Positions 1 through 11,460 of a stretch of 64,000 bases of DNA are shown piece by piece. The DNA lies in contig OU612070.1 of the NCBI GenBank assembly GCA_914767715.1, positions 1,009,501 through 1,073,500 of the forward strand, given 5' to 3'. The notes below the pieces were generated by a model. The model was not told the origin of the DNA, searched no databases, and saw only the letters and a program-made list of their open reading frames with translations. Position numbers and translations under genes: made by a program. Source of the DNA: Membranipora membranacea (taxonomy: Eukaryota > Bryozoa > Gymnolaemata > Cheilostomatida > Membraniporidae). Positions within the stretch are counted from its first letter, which is position 1. Each line of letters starts with the position of its first letter.

Positions 1-146
1 TGTTTGGTTGTAAGACCTTTGTTTTCTCTTCTCTGACTGTCAATTCAGCCTACAGTTTTTTATTCAGCACACAGACCTTTTAGTTGTATCTTTTACATCA
101 TTAACAACTAATAGAAAATTGTTTTGAAAAAATGTGGGTTAAAATC

Positions 147-535
147 TCAAGTTCTGTCTCTGTCCGAAGACTGAGAAATAAAGGCCAAGTTGCTCTCAGT
201 TTGCAGGCAGGTTGGAGCACAGTAGTCAGTAGACTGCAGTGGGTGTCTTGGTCTCTTACATTTTCCCTGAGAATGATTGGTATTGCCTTCATTATTAGTC
301 AAGTTGTCAACATCTCCAGCACAGCTCATCCCCTCATGACAAGTAACCTTCAGCTCTTGTTGGTACACAGGCTTTATACCCTGAGGTGTACTGTGTAGCT
401 CCAGCTCTCGTTGGTACACAGACTTTATATCCTGAGATGTACAGTGTAGATTTGGAATCTCTTGTCTTTGTTTGACTCTCGCTTCACTTGAATCTATGTG
501 CACTGGCTGTAACTGCTTCTTTTTTCTTTTACGAG
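147..535 (-). CDS. Lysine-rich exon, partial gene running off the left edge
   Basis: Open reading frame on the minus strand from an AG acceptor at about 536 (entry phase 1) to an in-frame stop at 147. The real donor is not identified; one in-frame candidate follows the second repeat (ending ...QQELK). The protein starts with a basic cluster (RKRKKKQ) typical of a nuclear localisation signal, then has two similar units of about 20 residues (HCTSQDIKSVYQRELEL and HSTPQGIKPVYQQELKV). Entry phase 1 matches both the small exon at 1119-1179 and the acidic exon at 5016-5133, so this may be the second exon of a separate gene or a later exon of the gene to its right. No domain recognised. Confidence 0.45.
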
Positions 536-1118
536 CTTGAATATAAATTGATGGTAAAATAGGAATTTTTTAATCACGCACTCACAGTTTAACAGAATGC
601 TAATAAGAACAAATTCTAGAGACAGCAGGTGGCTGGACCCAGATAAGACATGACACTGAGCAATCAAGATAATGGCTGTACTCTCACAATGTGATGAAAC
701 GATCATGATAACTCTTTTGAGGCAATGGAGTCTGACTTAAATAATCTTATTTTGCATGCTGACCACTGGAATTTAGACAGCTGATGACAAAAGATATATG
801 CATATGTGTTCTCAATATTCCAGCTTCCCAATCGGCAACACCAGACCAAAAGCTAAGTGCGCGCCCATACAATGGTTTATAATCTAGCAAGTTGGATACT
901 TCAACAAAGCATTGCAGGACATAATCAAGTTTCACACTCTTTCAATTTAAAAAAAAAAGAAGCCGATGACGTGCCTGTAGCCTTGTACTACTTACTTACT
1001 AAGTGTTATACTTAAAGGGTCATGGAGTTTTGATAAGAGCACCTAGGCCGAACAATGTTTGTTAATAAATAAAAGATGTGGTTAAGTTAAAGCAGCAAAG
1101 CAAAGATCTGGTAGGTAC

Positions 1119-1179
1119 CTTTGTCTTTTCTTTTTCTCTTCGTAGTTCTAACGGTTGGTGTTTGATCACTCTTGTCCAT
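1119..1179 (-). CDS. Possible first coding exon, basic nuclear-type N-terminus
   Basis: ATG at 1179 on the minus strand opens 20 codons (MDKSDQTPTVRT then KRKRKDK) ending at a GT donor at 1118 in phase 1, which would join the phase-1 exon at 535 to give a very lysine-rich N-terminus. The upstream DNA (1180-1260) has several CpG pairs, unlike most of the neighbourhood, which fits a promoter-proximal exon. An AG just before AAAATG would equally allow an internal exon. Identity unknown. Confidence 0.35.
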
Positions 1180-2604
1180 TTTCTGTCAGAGCTCTACTAT
1201 CAATGCGCGACCGAGATTCAATGAGTTGTCATACCTAGAATCAGACACAATACGAAGCGCAAGTGAAGAAAATAAAAAAGAAATTGGTTGTGAACTATAA
1301 TTATTGGTGTATTTATTAACCTTCAGGGAGCGATGCTATACATTAGTAGTCCAGCCAGGTAGTTGGACTGTCCACTTAATTTATAATCAATCAGAATTCA
1401 CCTATGTTTTTTTTACATTGAGTAAATTGTATTGTCATATATGATGTTGCATTATGAGCACAGACAATGTCATTTCCATGACAAGTTCAAAGTTCAAGTC
1501 CAAATTCCAATTGGTAGCCTATTCTGATGAACTTTTTTATTTCCCATTCATTCATTGCAGTAACAATGATAGACAAAAGATGAAACATTTAGCCTAGTCT
1601 AGTCTAGTGTCAGTAAAAAAATTGCCCATAATTTTCTTGGATAGATTGACTACCAGCAACCACATTTATCAGGTAAGTGTAGTATAGTAGTATTGTGCTA
1701 TATCTATTTACTATAACTCAACTGGGCTCCAATCCATTAAATCATCTTACTACACAATTTATGGCTGGTCAGGCTACCTGGGTGGGTTGTATTGACACAT
1801 TCAGAATTTCCCACCTTTAACACTGCCTCAAAAATAACATTCATTTATGGTGCAACACAAATCACATGTCTGCTGTTGTCTAATTTTAACAGGCCCAATA
1901 TTTGGTTTTCTCTTTGATATATTATGACTTTTGATTGGATAGATTTGAACTACGAATGAATGAAATGAAACTTACTGGGTTGCCTTCTCATAAACATAGG
2001 AAAGACAACAACAATACATTGAATGTTGAATGGATTCTCTAGTATTGGTTTGGTGATTGATACTGGACATGGGCAAAATACAGGCATGCAAGTCCAAGGG
2101 GCACATGACACAAATCCTTTTATCAGATCCTCTCTTCTTTATCTCCACCTATACCCTGTCTGTGTCTCTTTGCAGCACAAGTTCTGTACAAGGATATAAT
2201 TCTGACACTACCTGGCGTGGCAATATATCATGTATAATTAGTCTACCTCTATAATATCGAGACAGAACACTGTAAACATAGCCTGAGTATCTTCAAACAC
2301 ATCCAAAAAAATATTTTAAACCAATGATTATTATCATAATGTGTATTAACTTTCTGTAATCATGTTTCCTAATTTCCGTGATTGGCGCAATACATTGCAG
2401 TCAGGATGTAGTTTCAGTCTCGGTATTACTATTGTATAATGTATGAGCAAAAAAGAAAAAGTATTTTATATCCTTAGAACAAAGAAGATTATGTTAGCAA
2501 GCTTTGATACTTCTAGATAGGTTATTTAGATTAAAGTATATCCCAGGCTCTTTATAGATCTGACCATTGCGCAGTCACATTTGGCTCTGTGCCAGTTTAA
2601 GAAC
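1180..2604. other. No gene seen
   Basis: AT-rich DNA with only short chance reading frames on either strand. I see no convincing exon with paired splice sites, RNA gene or clear repeat. It lies between the minus-strand exon at 1179 and the TATA-linked plus-strand exon at 2709. Confidence 0.5.
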
Positions 2605-2614
2605 TATATAAAAG
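2605..2614 (+). promoter_or_regulatory. TATA box (TATATAAAAG)
   Basis: TATATAAAAG lies about 100 bases before the ATG at 2709. A pyrimidine-rich initiator-like stretch around 2632-2645 (tcttttcattctt) sits at the spacing expected for a start site. Together with an ATG exon that ends in a perfect GTAAGT donor this forms a coherent core promoter, though none of it is experimentally shown. Confidence 0.45.
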
Positions 2615-2708
2615 CGTGATACACGGCTCATCTTTTCATTCTTGATAAACTGCCCTCAGGAGTAACTGACTTCCACAGCTCATAAGAAGATCCAAGAATC
2701 CTATCACT

Positions 2709-2804
2709 ATGGATATCATCGCTGAAAACAATAACGCCAACATGGAAACCAAACAAGTAAAGCACCCGCCTACACTCAAACGGCTCAGCACCTTAACCGG
2801 TATG
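2709..2804 (+). CDS. Putative first coding exon of an unidentified plus-strand gene
   Basis: ATG at 2709 opens exactly 32 codons (starts MDIIAENNNANMETK, ends LKRLSTLTGM) up to a consensus donor GTAAGT at 2805, exit phase 0. It lies about 95 bases downstream of a TATA box, the normal arrangement for a 5' exon. The peptide is hydrophilic, with no signal peptide, and resembles nothing I can name. No downstream exon in phase 0 was found; the plus-strand exons at 12287 and 16677 have phase 1 and do not join it. It could be an isolated promoter-exon relic. Confidence 0.4.
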
Positions 2805-5015
2805 GTAAGTCCTATAAAATAACTTACTTAAATTAACTTCTCTTACACCCGACATATATGCTGAGCTTTCATTTTCCTCTTTTTCTGAGCCTATCATTGT
2901 GTTGATCTGATTAAAAGGGTTCAATTAGTATTCTATATAGCAACATTAGTGATTAATACTCTACTTTTTGATATTTATTCCCTTTGTTTTAATGGCTTTA
3001 ACAGTTCAATGGTATGGATTTAATAACCTCAAATATATTTCTATGACACAATAGTAAATACATTATCAATGATATGATAGTTCGATGGTCTGCATGGTCT
3101 CTCTGTTGGTGCTTAAGCGGATTGGCCGTCACTAAGGTTGTGGCCGTGAAAGCATTTAAACCAAGAATTGCTTTACTTCCTCGATAGCATCATACTGTTT
3201 GCCAGTCTTTGAGTGCTGTGTATTTTGCTTCTGTATTTGTGTACATGTGTGTTGTTTTATAATATTTTGGGAGAATATCTCCACTTCTGTTGGCAATAAG
3301 AAAACAGGGAGCAACAAAAATAGTCATTGATGTCAGTCATAAAGACTTCTTCACTGAGAAATATACACATAACAACATTATATGCACATATTGTTTCAAA
3401 CAATCATCTCAATTAAGGCAAGTGAATTTACCAGCGAGACAAACAAAGATGTTGGTAAATTTTCTCATCATGATTCAAATAGTTAAAAGAGCAACTTTGC
3501 TTAGAGTGATTGCTTCGTGTTATGACTTTTCAGAGACAATTTTATCTTGTGATATCAAACTTTCTATCTATATATATTATGTATATTTACGGTTGCCCAA
3601 CAACCAAATTTTAGACCAGAGAAAATTACAAAATTGTTTCAGCTTGCTTCACCTCTGTCATCTGTGTTTGAACTAGGACTTGTACAAACATCACTAGTAG
3701 AGGTCAAATATTAGATTCATCCATTTACCTGCATTAGGAGTTGCTTGCCCGACATCATGATCAATGAAGGGGAAGCAACTCCATATGCGGGCAAGTGGAT
3801 CCAACTTGATTTAGTAAAATATTTAATATATGCACCATTTCCAATGGTTATTATCTGTTCACACCCAGTGAAAAATGAGAAAAATAAAAATAAAGGTTAT
3901 CTATCAGCACAATACTATCCAGCACAACAATATATGTAAGATATGGGACTAAAATATGTATGTAATTCTGTCATGTTCTCATGGCGAGTACTGATGACTG
4001 GCTGTCTGTCTACTCGGATGTATCATTGTACAAAGAACCATATTTACTGCAGTGGAGAAACTAGAGGCATCATCTGTGCTCCAAAAAATGTTCACAATTG
4101 TGCTTTGTTTAACGAAATAATCCTTATTCCCATAACTCCATGATCTCACTTGTTCTGCGTCATTAACAATGTCAGTACCTCCTAAGGCTCCGCAAATAGA
4201 CACCGTGCATGCTATCTAAATCAGACAAATAATAGGAATTCTTAGAGGTAAATACAACTTTTGACATGTGTTTCTTGAATGTACTTTTTCCCCTCTACTG
4301 ATGCCTTATCCATTGACAACAGGGCTCATAACACATTGACAATGTAAATGTACATTTTAATGTCTTATGTACCCTGCTGTCAATGGATTAGGCATCCGGA
4401 GAGGGAGAAGGAAATTCAAAAACTGAGTCACAGTAATAAATTAACCACACTTCCCGAGGTTGGCAAGGTCAGGGAGAGATTTCTCTGGAAACTTTGTTTT
4501 TCTCCTAAATTTTAAGACCCCCATGCTCTACACTGCGCCTTTTCAACCACAAGAATGGTCGAACAAAATACCTAACTCAGACTGTTTTTTCTCCTGAGTC
4601 AAATTTATGACACATGGAAGCTTTTTGCACTGCCAAAACTTTGATTCACCAACAATTAAGTAAAGCCTACTTCCAAAATGGAAGAGTTCAGTACAAATAC
4701 CAGAGAGAAATATGTTCAGTTCCTTTGATGGATCCTTAATCAGAAAATTAACCGGTTAAAACTTTACTAATGATGAACAAATCATCATCAAAATACACTG
4801 GGACCAAAATATAAAGAGAACTCTCAATATAGAAATGTATCAAATCCTCAAAACACAATTATTCTGTGAGGTAACAAAACAAATCTGTGCGGCCTCTGAA
4901 TACAATGAGGTGTATATTGCCTTAATTCTAACTGACACATACCACCATTCATCTAAATCCCCTCATATAACAAGAGCTACGTTTTCTGTACTAGTTATTA
5001 TACTACTATTAATAC
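2805..5015. other. No gene seen apart from a hairpin repeat
   Basis: Long AT-rich stretch. Reading frames such as plus 3290-3676 are low-complexity, lack paired splice sites and do not resemble a known domain. The only clear structure is the foldback at 4289-4406. Confidence 0.45.
4289..4406. repeat. Short foldback (arms ~35 bp)
   Basis: Arms 4289-4323 and 4372-4406 are imperfect inverted copies: both read CAATGGATAAGGCAT-like sequence flanked by CCCTCT/AGAGGG and CCTGTTG/CAACAGG. A ~48-base loop contains a second small palindrome. Probably a small MITE-like hairpin. Confidence 0.6.
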
Positions 5016-8000
5016 CTTGTGAGAGCTGTTGAGACATGATTGACTGATCATTGATGAAGCTACTCTCCAGCTCACCGTCTGATTCCTCACTGTCCTCCTC
5101 TGAGCCGCTGCACTGAGCTTCTGTCTCTATCAACTGAAACCATATATGGTAACACAGTGAGAAAACATAAGTTATGAGCATCACAGCGGTTGTTCGATCT
5201 CAATGGTAAGAAAATTGTTCACAAATCTGGCCATCAGGATTCACAAACCTTGATAGATTGGATATTAGTTTGAATAAAGTTCATTTCTCTTAGTCCGTGA
5301 TGCTTATCATGAAATATAATGTTATATTTTAGAGACAGTTTTATTGATTACAAATCACCTGCCCAATTAATCGAAAACATGTGCCAGATCATGATACAGT
5401 ACTAAAACATAATGTACAACCATTGATACAGTATATTTCAATAAAGTTGACAGTAGGGCAATATGAAGTGAAATCCTGGATAGAGGTGACATCAGGGAGG
5501 GTGACATCTAGTGAAAAGCACATATTATTACGGTAGTTGTATCTCCTTTCAACAGGAGAAGACAACAAACACATGAAATAGGTCAAATAATAAATAGGTC
5601 TCAATGTCTACCTTGCAATGCGATGTCGTTATCATAAAAGCGAATATGAACCCTGAATCATATCAATTGATATTTCGACCACATCTTAGAACCGATTATC
5701 CAGGCCAATATGAATATGGACGGAGACTTGATTATGAAGTAAGGTTTGATAGCGAGTACTTACTGCACCACAAGCTCTCTGTGTATATCTACTGTCCTCA
5801 TCTTCAGACTCCTTCAAATATATGTAACAAAATCATAGCCATCAGAATTTGAGATTATGACATTGATGTTTTTGCAGTAAAAATTGAATACGCTTCCCCT
5901 CATATTGCAACAACAAAAACAACCACATGTTGCACGCAAAAACATATCATAACATTATATTATAAGTACCGACAAGCCCTACTCAACACTGACATCAAGA
6001 CTACTCTACACTGACATCAAGACTACTCTACACTTATCATGTGAATCGCTGATCGTTAGAGTCAATTTAGTGTGAGTACCTTACATGTTCCCGCCCCTAA
6101 TTAGTAAAATTGAACCCGGGTCGTCACTCCAAATTCCATCAGATGAATTAATTCACTCTCTATCGATCAGATATATACATGCAAAAGCATATCATTTGAT
6201 CAGTGTGTCTGAACTCACGTGGTCACTATGAGCCTCACCGACCAGCTCCTCCTCTATAGATACATGTACGCGCCGCTTCACTGCTCTACCAGTACCACCG
6301 CGCCCATCAACAGTCTTATCTACACGGCTAGATGTAGAATAGCTTTGAGTATTGTTATGAGATAAAGGTTTAGATCTTGAATTTAGTTGTGAATTAGATC
6401 TAACTCGAAGCCCAGGTCTCTGTCCAACGTGTTTTCTGTTTGGTGCTAAAGGTAATTCAGGCATTTTAAATGTTTGTGACGATGGTTTAGTCCTAAGTGA
6501 TAGTCTTGTAGGTATTTCTAGCTGTGCTGGACTATCTTGTTGCAAGAAGTCAAGAGTTTCATTGACTAATCTAGATGTTTGCTCCAAATTACTGTCCGGA
6601 GTAAATTGATTGTCGTTTCCAGAGCCACTGGGGAGACTGGGAGGCCTCCAATCTTCCTCCAAAATCTCCAGATCAGAGTCAGAGTCTATGAGCATGGCTA
6701 AGTCCTGAGTGTTAGATTGTCTGACAGTGGAGTTCTGTTTATTGACTGTTCGGAGATTCCTTGTTGAGTCATTGGATGGGTGAGCATTATCCTCATCGCT
6801 GTCGTCTGATTCAATGATTGTCTTCTTTCTTCTTTTTCTGACAGGTTTTATAGGAGAGTCCTCTATAGACACAGTGCTGGTGTTCGCGAGGGGATGACTC
6901 CTTATCTCTAAAATATTTACATACATCTAAAACCTTATCTGTCATATAACTCACAGACTACTTGCTCAGTCTGGAGATGAAATTGATGTTTTTGCGGGTA
7001 TAACGGAGTACATAAACAACAAATTCAGTAACTTAAGCAGGTCATCCTGTAAATTGAAATTATAATTATATTTTTATCAAATATCAGTTCAGTAGGAACA
7101 AAATAATAACTGAGCGGGCAGAAAGTTTGCATTGAGATCTACAGACAAATCATTAGAACCTTGAGCCTGCAATGGAGATTAATATCCTCTGACCTCAAAG
7201 ATGGAAAATCTGGCAATTTAATTTGTTATAACATTGTGAAATCAGAATGAACGGTAGGGACCTCCAATCCACACTAATTGTCAGTGTCTTTAGTCGACCT
7301 GACACATATTTTCAAGTTTAATATGGCATCAGTAATACCAATAATGGGTGATTGACTAGAATATATATATAATCGAGGGTAATTTATCAACCGTAAACTA
7401 TTTGCTCATTTCTTGAGGCAGGATACTTCCAAGCTGGGTGGTAATAAGAATAATAATAACAAAAAATAAAATTATAAATTGTGGAATATTCAATCAACCT
7501 CCCTTCCTTTGAAAAAAATACCTTTTACATTTTATTAATTGGATGAAAATCAGTTTGCCTACCGTGAAAATCGCACCACAAAAAGAGGATGTATCTCTCT
7601 TGATTATTTTATTCGTGCTCATCTAGAAAAACCTGGGTCTTACGCCCATGTATTATTTATTGATTTCTCCTCAGCTTTTAACACCATTATGCCAAATATT
7701 TTATGTGATAAACTTAACAAAATGGGACTGCCAAAATATTTATTATCTTTTGTATATTCTTTTTCAACTGATATGCAGCAATTTGTCCGTGTTAATAATA
7801 GTCAATCTAATACTCTTAACTGTGATATCAGATGTCATCAGGGTTGTGTGCTCTCACCCATTTTATTTTCAATATACACCAATTTTATTTGATCAGAACA
7901 CAAGGACATTGGAATTTTTAAATAGGCCTATGCTGATGATATGGCAATAGTAGGACTTTTAGATTGTAAAGCTGATGCTTCATTTTATTTTGATGCTGTA

Positions 8001-9392
8001 GAAGAAGATTTAGACAAATGCCGATCGGTCAACGTTTTGATTAATGCCAAAAAGACCAAAGAGATGGTTCTGAGTTTCAGTAGAACTTTTACTGTTTGTG
8101 ATATTTTATACATTAATGGTAGTGTAATTGATTAAAGTCAATGATTTTAAATACCTTGGTACTACTTTTAGTAATAGCCTTAAATGGCATGAGAACTCTT
8201 TACGTATTAATAGCAAGTTACGCTCAAGATTCTATGCTTTTTCCAAATTTAAACATTTTAAGCCTAGTGTCTCTCAGAAAGATCATTTTATCAAAACGCT
8301 TATTTTTCCAATTCTTACTTATAATATCGAGTTGTGGTATTTTTCATCAACTGTTCAAGAACGAACTCGACTTTTTAAACATTTTATCCGTAACAATTTT
8401 TCTGTAGATATAACTAGCTACGTGTCGAAAGGATTCATATTTTAGCCACAAACTATGCCAACTGTGATGAACATATTTTAAATAACTGCCCAAGATCCCA
8501 ATATCTTTTGCCAAAAGTAAGGACCAGCAGATTTCTAAATAGTTTTATACCTGTTATAAATAACAGAGACATTCCAACACTTTCATTGTAATATGTCATT
8601 GACAATATTACCAAATAAATCTAATCTTATCTAATCTATGTCAGGATTATATAGGGGCTAAATCTCAACTGATTAAACCCATTCATACTGAGGTGTAGCC
8701 ATCATCCTGACAACAATAGCTAATAGTTTTTGTACAGTTTCAACGTTCTATATTATGTGTCTGTTACTCAGACTACTGACCTGCTTCTGTGGACAGAGAA
8801 CAGGAGGCTGCCGCAGCTTTATCAGGCTGAACTCTACATGAGTTAAGCTGACTGAGAAAATCTTCATCAGCGGAGTCATTCATATCAGCTAGAGACTTAT
8901 CGACATCATGAGCTGTAGGTAATTCACCCATCCACTCTTCATCAAAGGAATCATCAAAATTATCCAGAGATGTATCCAAAGCTGTGAGATCAACCTGCAG
9001 ATGGTACGAGAAGAGAGATCAACCTTTATAACATTCTACTGAAATAAATTGAATATATTGAATAAAGAAGTTTCAGACAGAAGACAGCTGCTTATCTTTC
9101 ATATTGCAACCAAGGAGTTGGATGTTGTCATATCGAACTTCTTCTTTTATGTTATCCTAAATGTGACACAGTGATAATCATAATACAACAGGAAACATAA
9201 TTTAATGTAAGTACTCACAGATCGGTGAGATTTAGAGATGGCTTCATTTTCTGTATTTTCTTCTAAATCCTTCCCAGCACAAAGAGCATCAAGCCAGCCT
9301 TTTGGTGCGATATCAAAGTTAGGAACGTCTAGTGTGTCGTAATGGCATATTGAGTAAGATGTGCTGGCATGTTGGCTGGACATAACAGACTC
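5016..9392 (-). CDS. Acidic serine-rich nuclear-type protein, tentatively FANCM-like (non-catalytic part)
   Basis: Four minus-strand exons chain in phase: 9392-9219, 8994-8781, 6907-6219 and 5133-5016, about 398 codons. Order of features: a segment with PNFDIAPKGWLDALC; an acidic segment (DNFDDSFDEEWMGELP and DMNDSADEDFLSQLNS); a long serine-rich exon with a basic patch next to an acidic one (KPVRKRRKK then ESDDSDED); and a final piece with GSEEDSEESDGELESSFIND followed by LSQ. That last piece resembles the acidic stretch preceding the ERCC4 domain of FANCM, the Fanconi-pathway DNA translocase. This is resemblance by eye only: no helicase exons lie to the right and no ERCC4 or HhH exons to the left, so the name is weak. 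Entry into 9392 is phase 0; an ATG at 9383 could be the start. A LINE fragment occupies the 6908-8780 intron. Confidence 0.55.
5979..6035. repeat. 22-bp tandem repeat, 2.6 copies
   Basis: CTACTCAACACTGACATCAAGA is followed directly by a near copy (one base different) and then a partial third copy. It lies in an intron of the acidic minus-strand gene. Confidence 0.7.
7539..8637 (+). mobile_element. 5'-truncated, frameshifted non-LTR retrotransposon (CR1/Jockey-type LINE)
   Basis: Reverse transcriptase remains in three frames. 7539-7892 has DENQFAYR, then FIDFSSAFNTI (the first catalytic Asp region) and QGCVLSPILFSIYTN. 7930-8135 resumes after a frameshift with YADDMAI, the catalytic YADD box. 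8128-8445 has FKYLGTTFSNSLKWHENS and a C-terminal thumb-like region. The 3' end at about 8610-8637 is a short TAATCT-type repeat (aatctaatcttatctaatct), the microsatellite tail seen in several CR1-like families. The endonuclease domain and 5' end are missing. Inserted antisense in an intron of the acidic gene; not functional. Confidence 0.85.
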
Positions 9393-9639
9393 CTAGATCA
9401 GTTAATGCAAAAATAAATAATGGGTGATCTATATCAACAAATAATCGACAGCAAATGGGACTATGAGTGGCTAACTGAACTTAGAGGGTACTTCTTTTAT
9501 TTTGACTAGGCATGATGGTCCCCCGGGGCTTTGAATACATGTTCATGCAAAGATCAACATAACACATATTTCACACCGTGGTCCTGTTCAGGTGACTGGT
9601 CTGCAGCTTTTTAAGATCACTCAATGGTTGATATTTTAC

Positions 9640-11090
9640 TCGGTTGTCAGAGTATTCCGGCTTCGGGTCCTGATAGAATTGATCGTAAACTGATATCTAC
9701 TATTAGAGCCTTCCTTTTTTTGTTTGTGGCAACTTCCCCGCAGTGCATGGCTCTGAATAAACGCAGGCGTCATCTTCCTTTTCTCTTTGATGGTTTCCCA
9801 CTGTAAGTCGGAGATGAGACTGGTGGTGCTGGTCTTATGATCCATTCTTGGTTTATTGTACACAGTACAGGCTGCTTTTCATTAGACTGGCTCAAACTGA
9901 GTTCCTTGTGTTATAGTTACAGAAGACCCCAATACAGTGGAGGTGTTCTCAAGTATGGGTCTTACTAGTGACTGGTATGCTATCTCTCAGCTGAGTCATT
10001 GATGGTGGTATGATGCAATGACTGAAACCAACTTTACCGGCAGCCCTTGCTGTTACATAGTGAGTGTTGGAGTTTGACTCCAAGATATTTTATATCCTGT
10101 ACTCGAGGGAAAGTTGCATCATGCAGAGTATAGCTGTGGTTTACTCAGATTGATCTATTTATTTACCGTAATCCCTCCCCTTTAAGTCACCTGACTTATA
10201 AGTGAATCACCCCCCTCAGAAAAAATAAAAATGCTCCAGTTATAAGACACCCCACAGCTATAAGACACCCCACAGCTATAAGACACCGTGTCTTATAAGT
10301 GAATCATATCAGTAGTTGATGTTTGGAAGCTCTCCATATTTGAATCAAGCGTCTATTAATGTTCAATTCCCTTGCAGTCTTGTCAAGGTTGTTATTCTTT
10401 TCAACTGTTCTCAATACTTCCAGTTTCTGCTGAATGGTGTATGAGGTTCTTGGCATGTTTTATTTATTTTGAAAGACTGTGAGAGAGATATGATATGCTG
10501 ATTGTTGAAAAATTTGAATTTTGTGGCACGCATTCACTCACTACAAATGAACTAAGTAGTTTTGTGAAAAAAACTGCCCCCAGTGGGTTTAGAACTCGCA
10601 ACTTCATGCTTACAAGTCACACACTTTACCACGGAGCTATTCAGCTTCGGAGATTGTAGAAAGTTTTAGTCCAACCTAAATATAAAAATGCTTCAAATGA
10701 TAGTCGCGTCTATATGCTACTCTCTTACAGCCACCTTCACTTATAAATCACGATCTATAGGTGAGGGATTACGGTATTTATTTATTTATAGAGGTTTTCT
10801 TAAAAGTGTACAGATAACAAGGAATTCTATTATAGGTAACTTGTTGACCTAAGGTGATGTCTAATCTCACCTCTAAGTTGACTTTGCGTGACAAGTCATG
10901 TATATAGGTTAAGAAGAGGGACGGACCAATTATGGAGCACTGTGTACACTTGATGTGAAACTGAAGTGGTTCGTTTGGAATCCATCTACGAATCTTTACA
11001 CCGATGTTGTGAGTTTTCTGAATAAGCTTAGAGTGATTTGGCGGCTGGGCAATGCAATGAATGACCATCTGTGTACTATATGTAGCCAAT
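9640..11090 (-). mobile_element. Decayed LINE reverse transcriptase (L2/CR1-like), split by a pogo-like insertion
   Basis: Read on the minus strand, 11060-10870 gives HSKLIQKTHNIGVKIRRWI and then CSIIGPSLFLTYIHDLSRKV, a degraded QGSVLGPLLFLIYINDL box. After a gap occupied by the 10166-10774 element, 10130-9640 gives a KYLGV-type remnant, then SLVRPILENTSTVLG (normally SLVRPxLEYAS.VWDP) and SDLQWETIKEKRK (normally LGWxTLExRRK). The order is that of the RT palm, thumb and C-terminal region. Many stops and frameshifts; a dead copy. Confidence 0.75.
10166..10774. mobile_element. Pogo-like (Tc1/mariner superfamily) non-autonomous element, copy A
   Basis: 609 bp bounded by terminal inverted repeats (CCGTAATCCCTC... 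and ...GAGGGATTACGG) and a TA dinucleotide on each side, the target duplication of Tc1/mariner/pogo elements. On the minus strand 10460-10310 encodes an intact-looking helix-turn-helix of about 49 residues beginning MPRTSYTIQQKLEVLRTV and including KTARELNINRRLIQIWRASK, typical of pogo/Brinker/psq DNA-binding domains; the DDE catalytic domain is absent. The right half carries a degraded tRNA-like segment (minus strand, about 10650-10575). Internal ATAAGACACCCCACAGCT repeats occur at 10232-10285. It sits inside a LINE fragment. Confidence 0.8.
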
Positions 11091-11309
11091 GTGTGCTCTC
11101 TGATTGGTGGGTCAGGAGAAGAAGACCTGCCACCTTACCAGTGTACCTTGCCGAGTTAATCGTCATATCTTTTGTAGATAATTTTGGAGATGTAACATAA
11201 CCGTCTATCTATTGTACGATCCAGGTCTTTGCACATTGTCAGCCTAATAAGACCGGACGTGGGCAGATTGGTCATAAGCTACTGTCAAGAGAGGAGGCCC
11301 ACCCTGCAC

Positions 11310-11460
11310 TCTGCACATCCTACGATGAAATAATGAATCAGCCCCACACTACAGTCTCGACAAGATCACAAACACGGAACGAGCCACGCTCTATCGCTGC
11401 CACAGGAAACTGTTTTCATAACAGTTTTCTGCCCCGGACAATACAGGATATGAAAATCTA
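11310..11460 (+). mobile_element. LINE ORF2 C-terminal remnant
   Basis: A plus-strand frame reads TRSQTRNEPRSIAATGNCF then HNSFLPRTIQDMKI before a stop, matching the C-terminal tail of L2/CR1-like ORF2 proteins (NSFFPRTIxDWN). It points away from the LINE fragment at 9640-11090, so it is a separate or inverted copy. DNA downstream to about 11700 looks like its 3' region but has no clear end. Confidence 0.6.

Noticed and set aside
3290-3676. 128-codon plus-strand frame
   Set aside because: Biased AT-rich composition, no supported splice pairing, no resemblance to a known family.
10240-10285. CRISPR-like short repeats
   Set aside because: Only two or three adjacent copies without spacers, within a eukaryotic DNA transposon.
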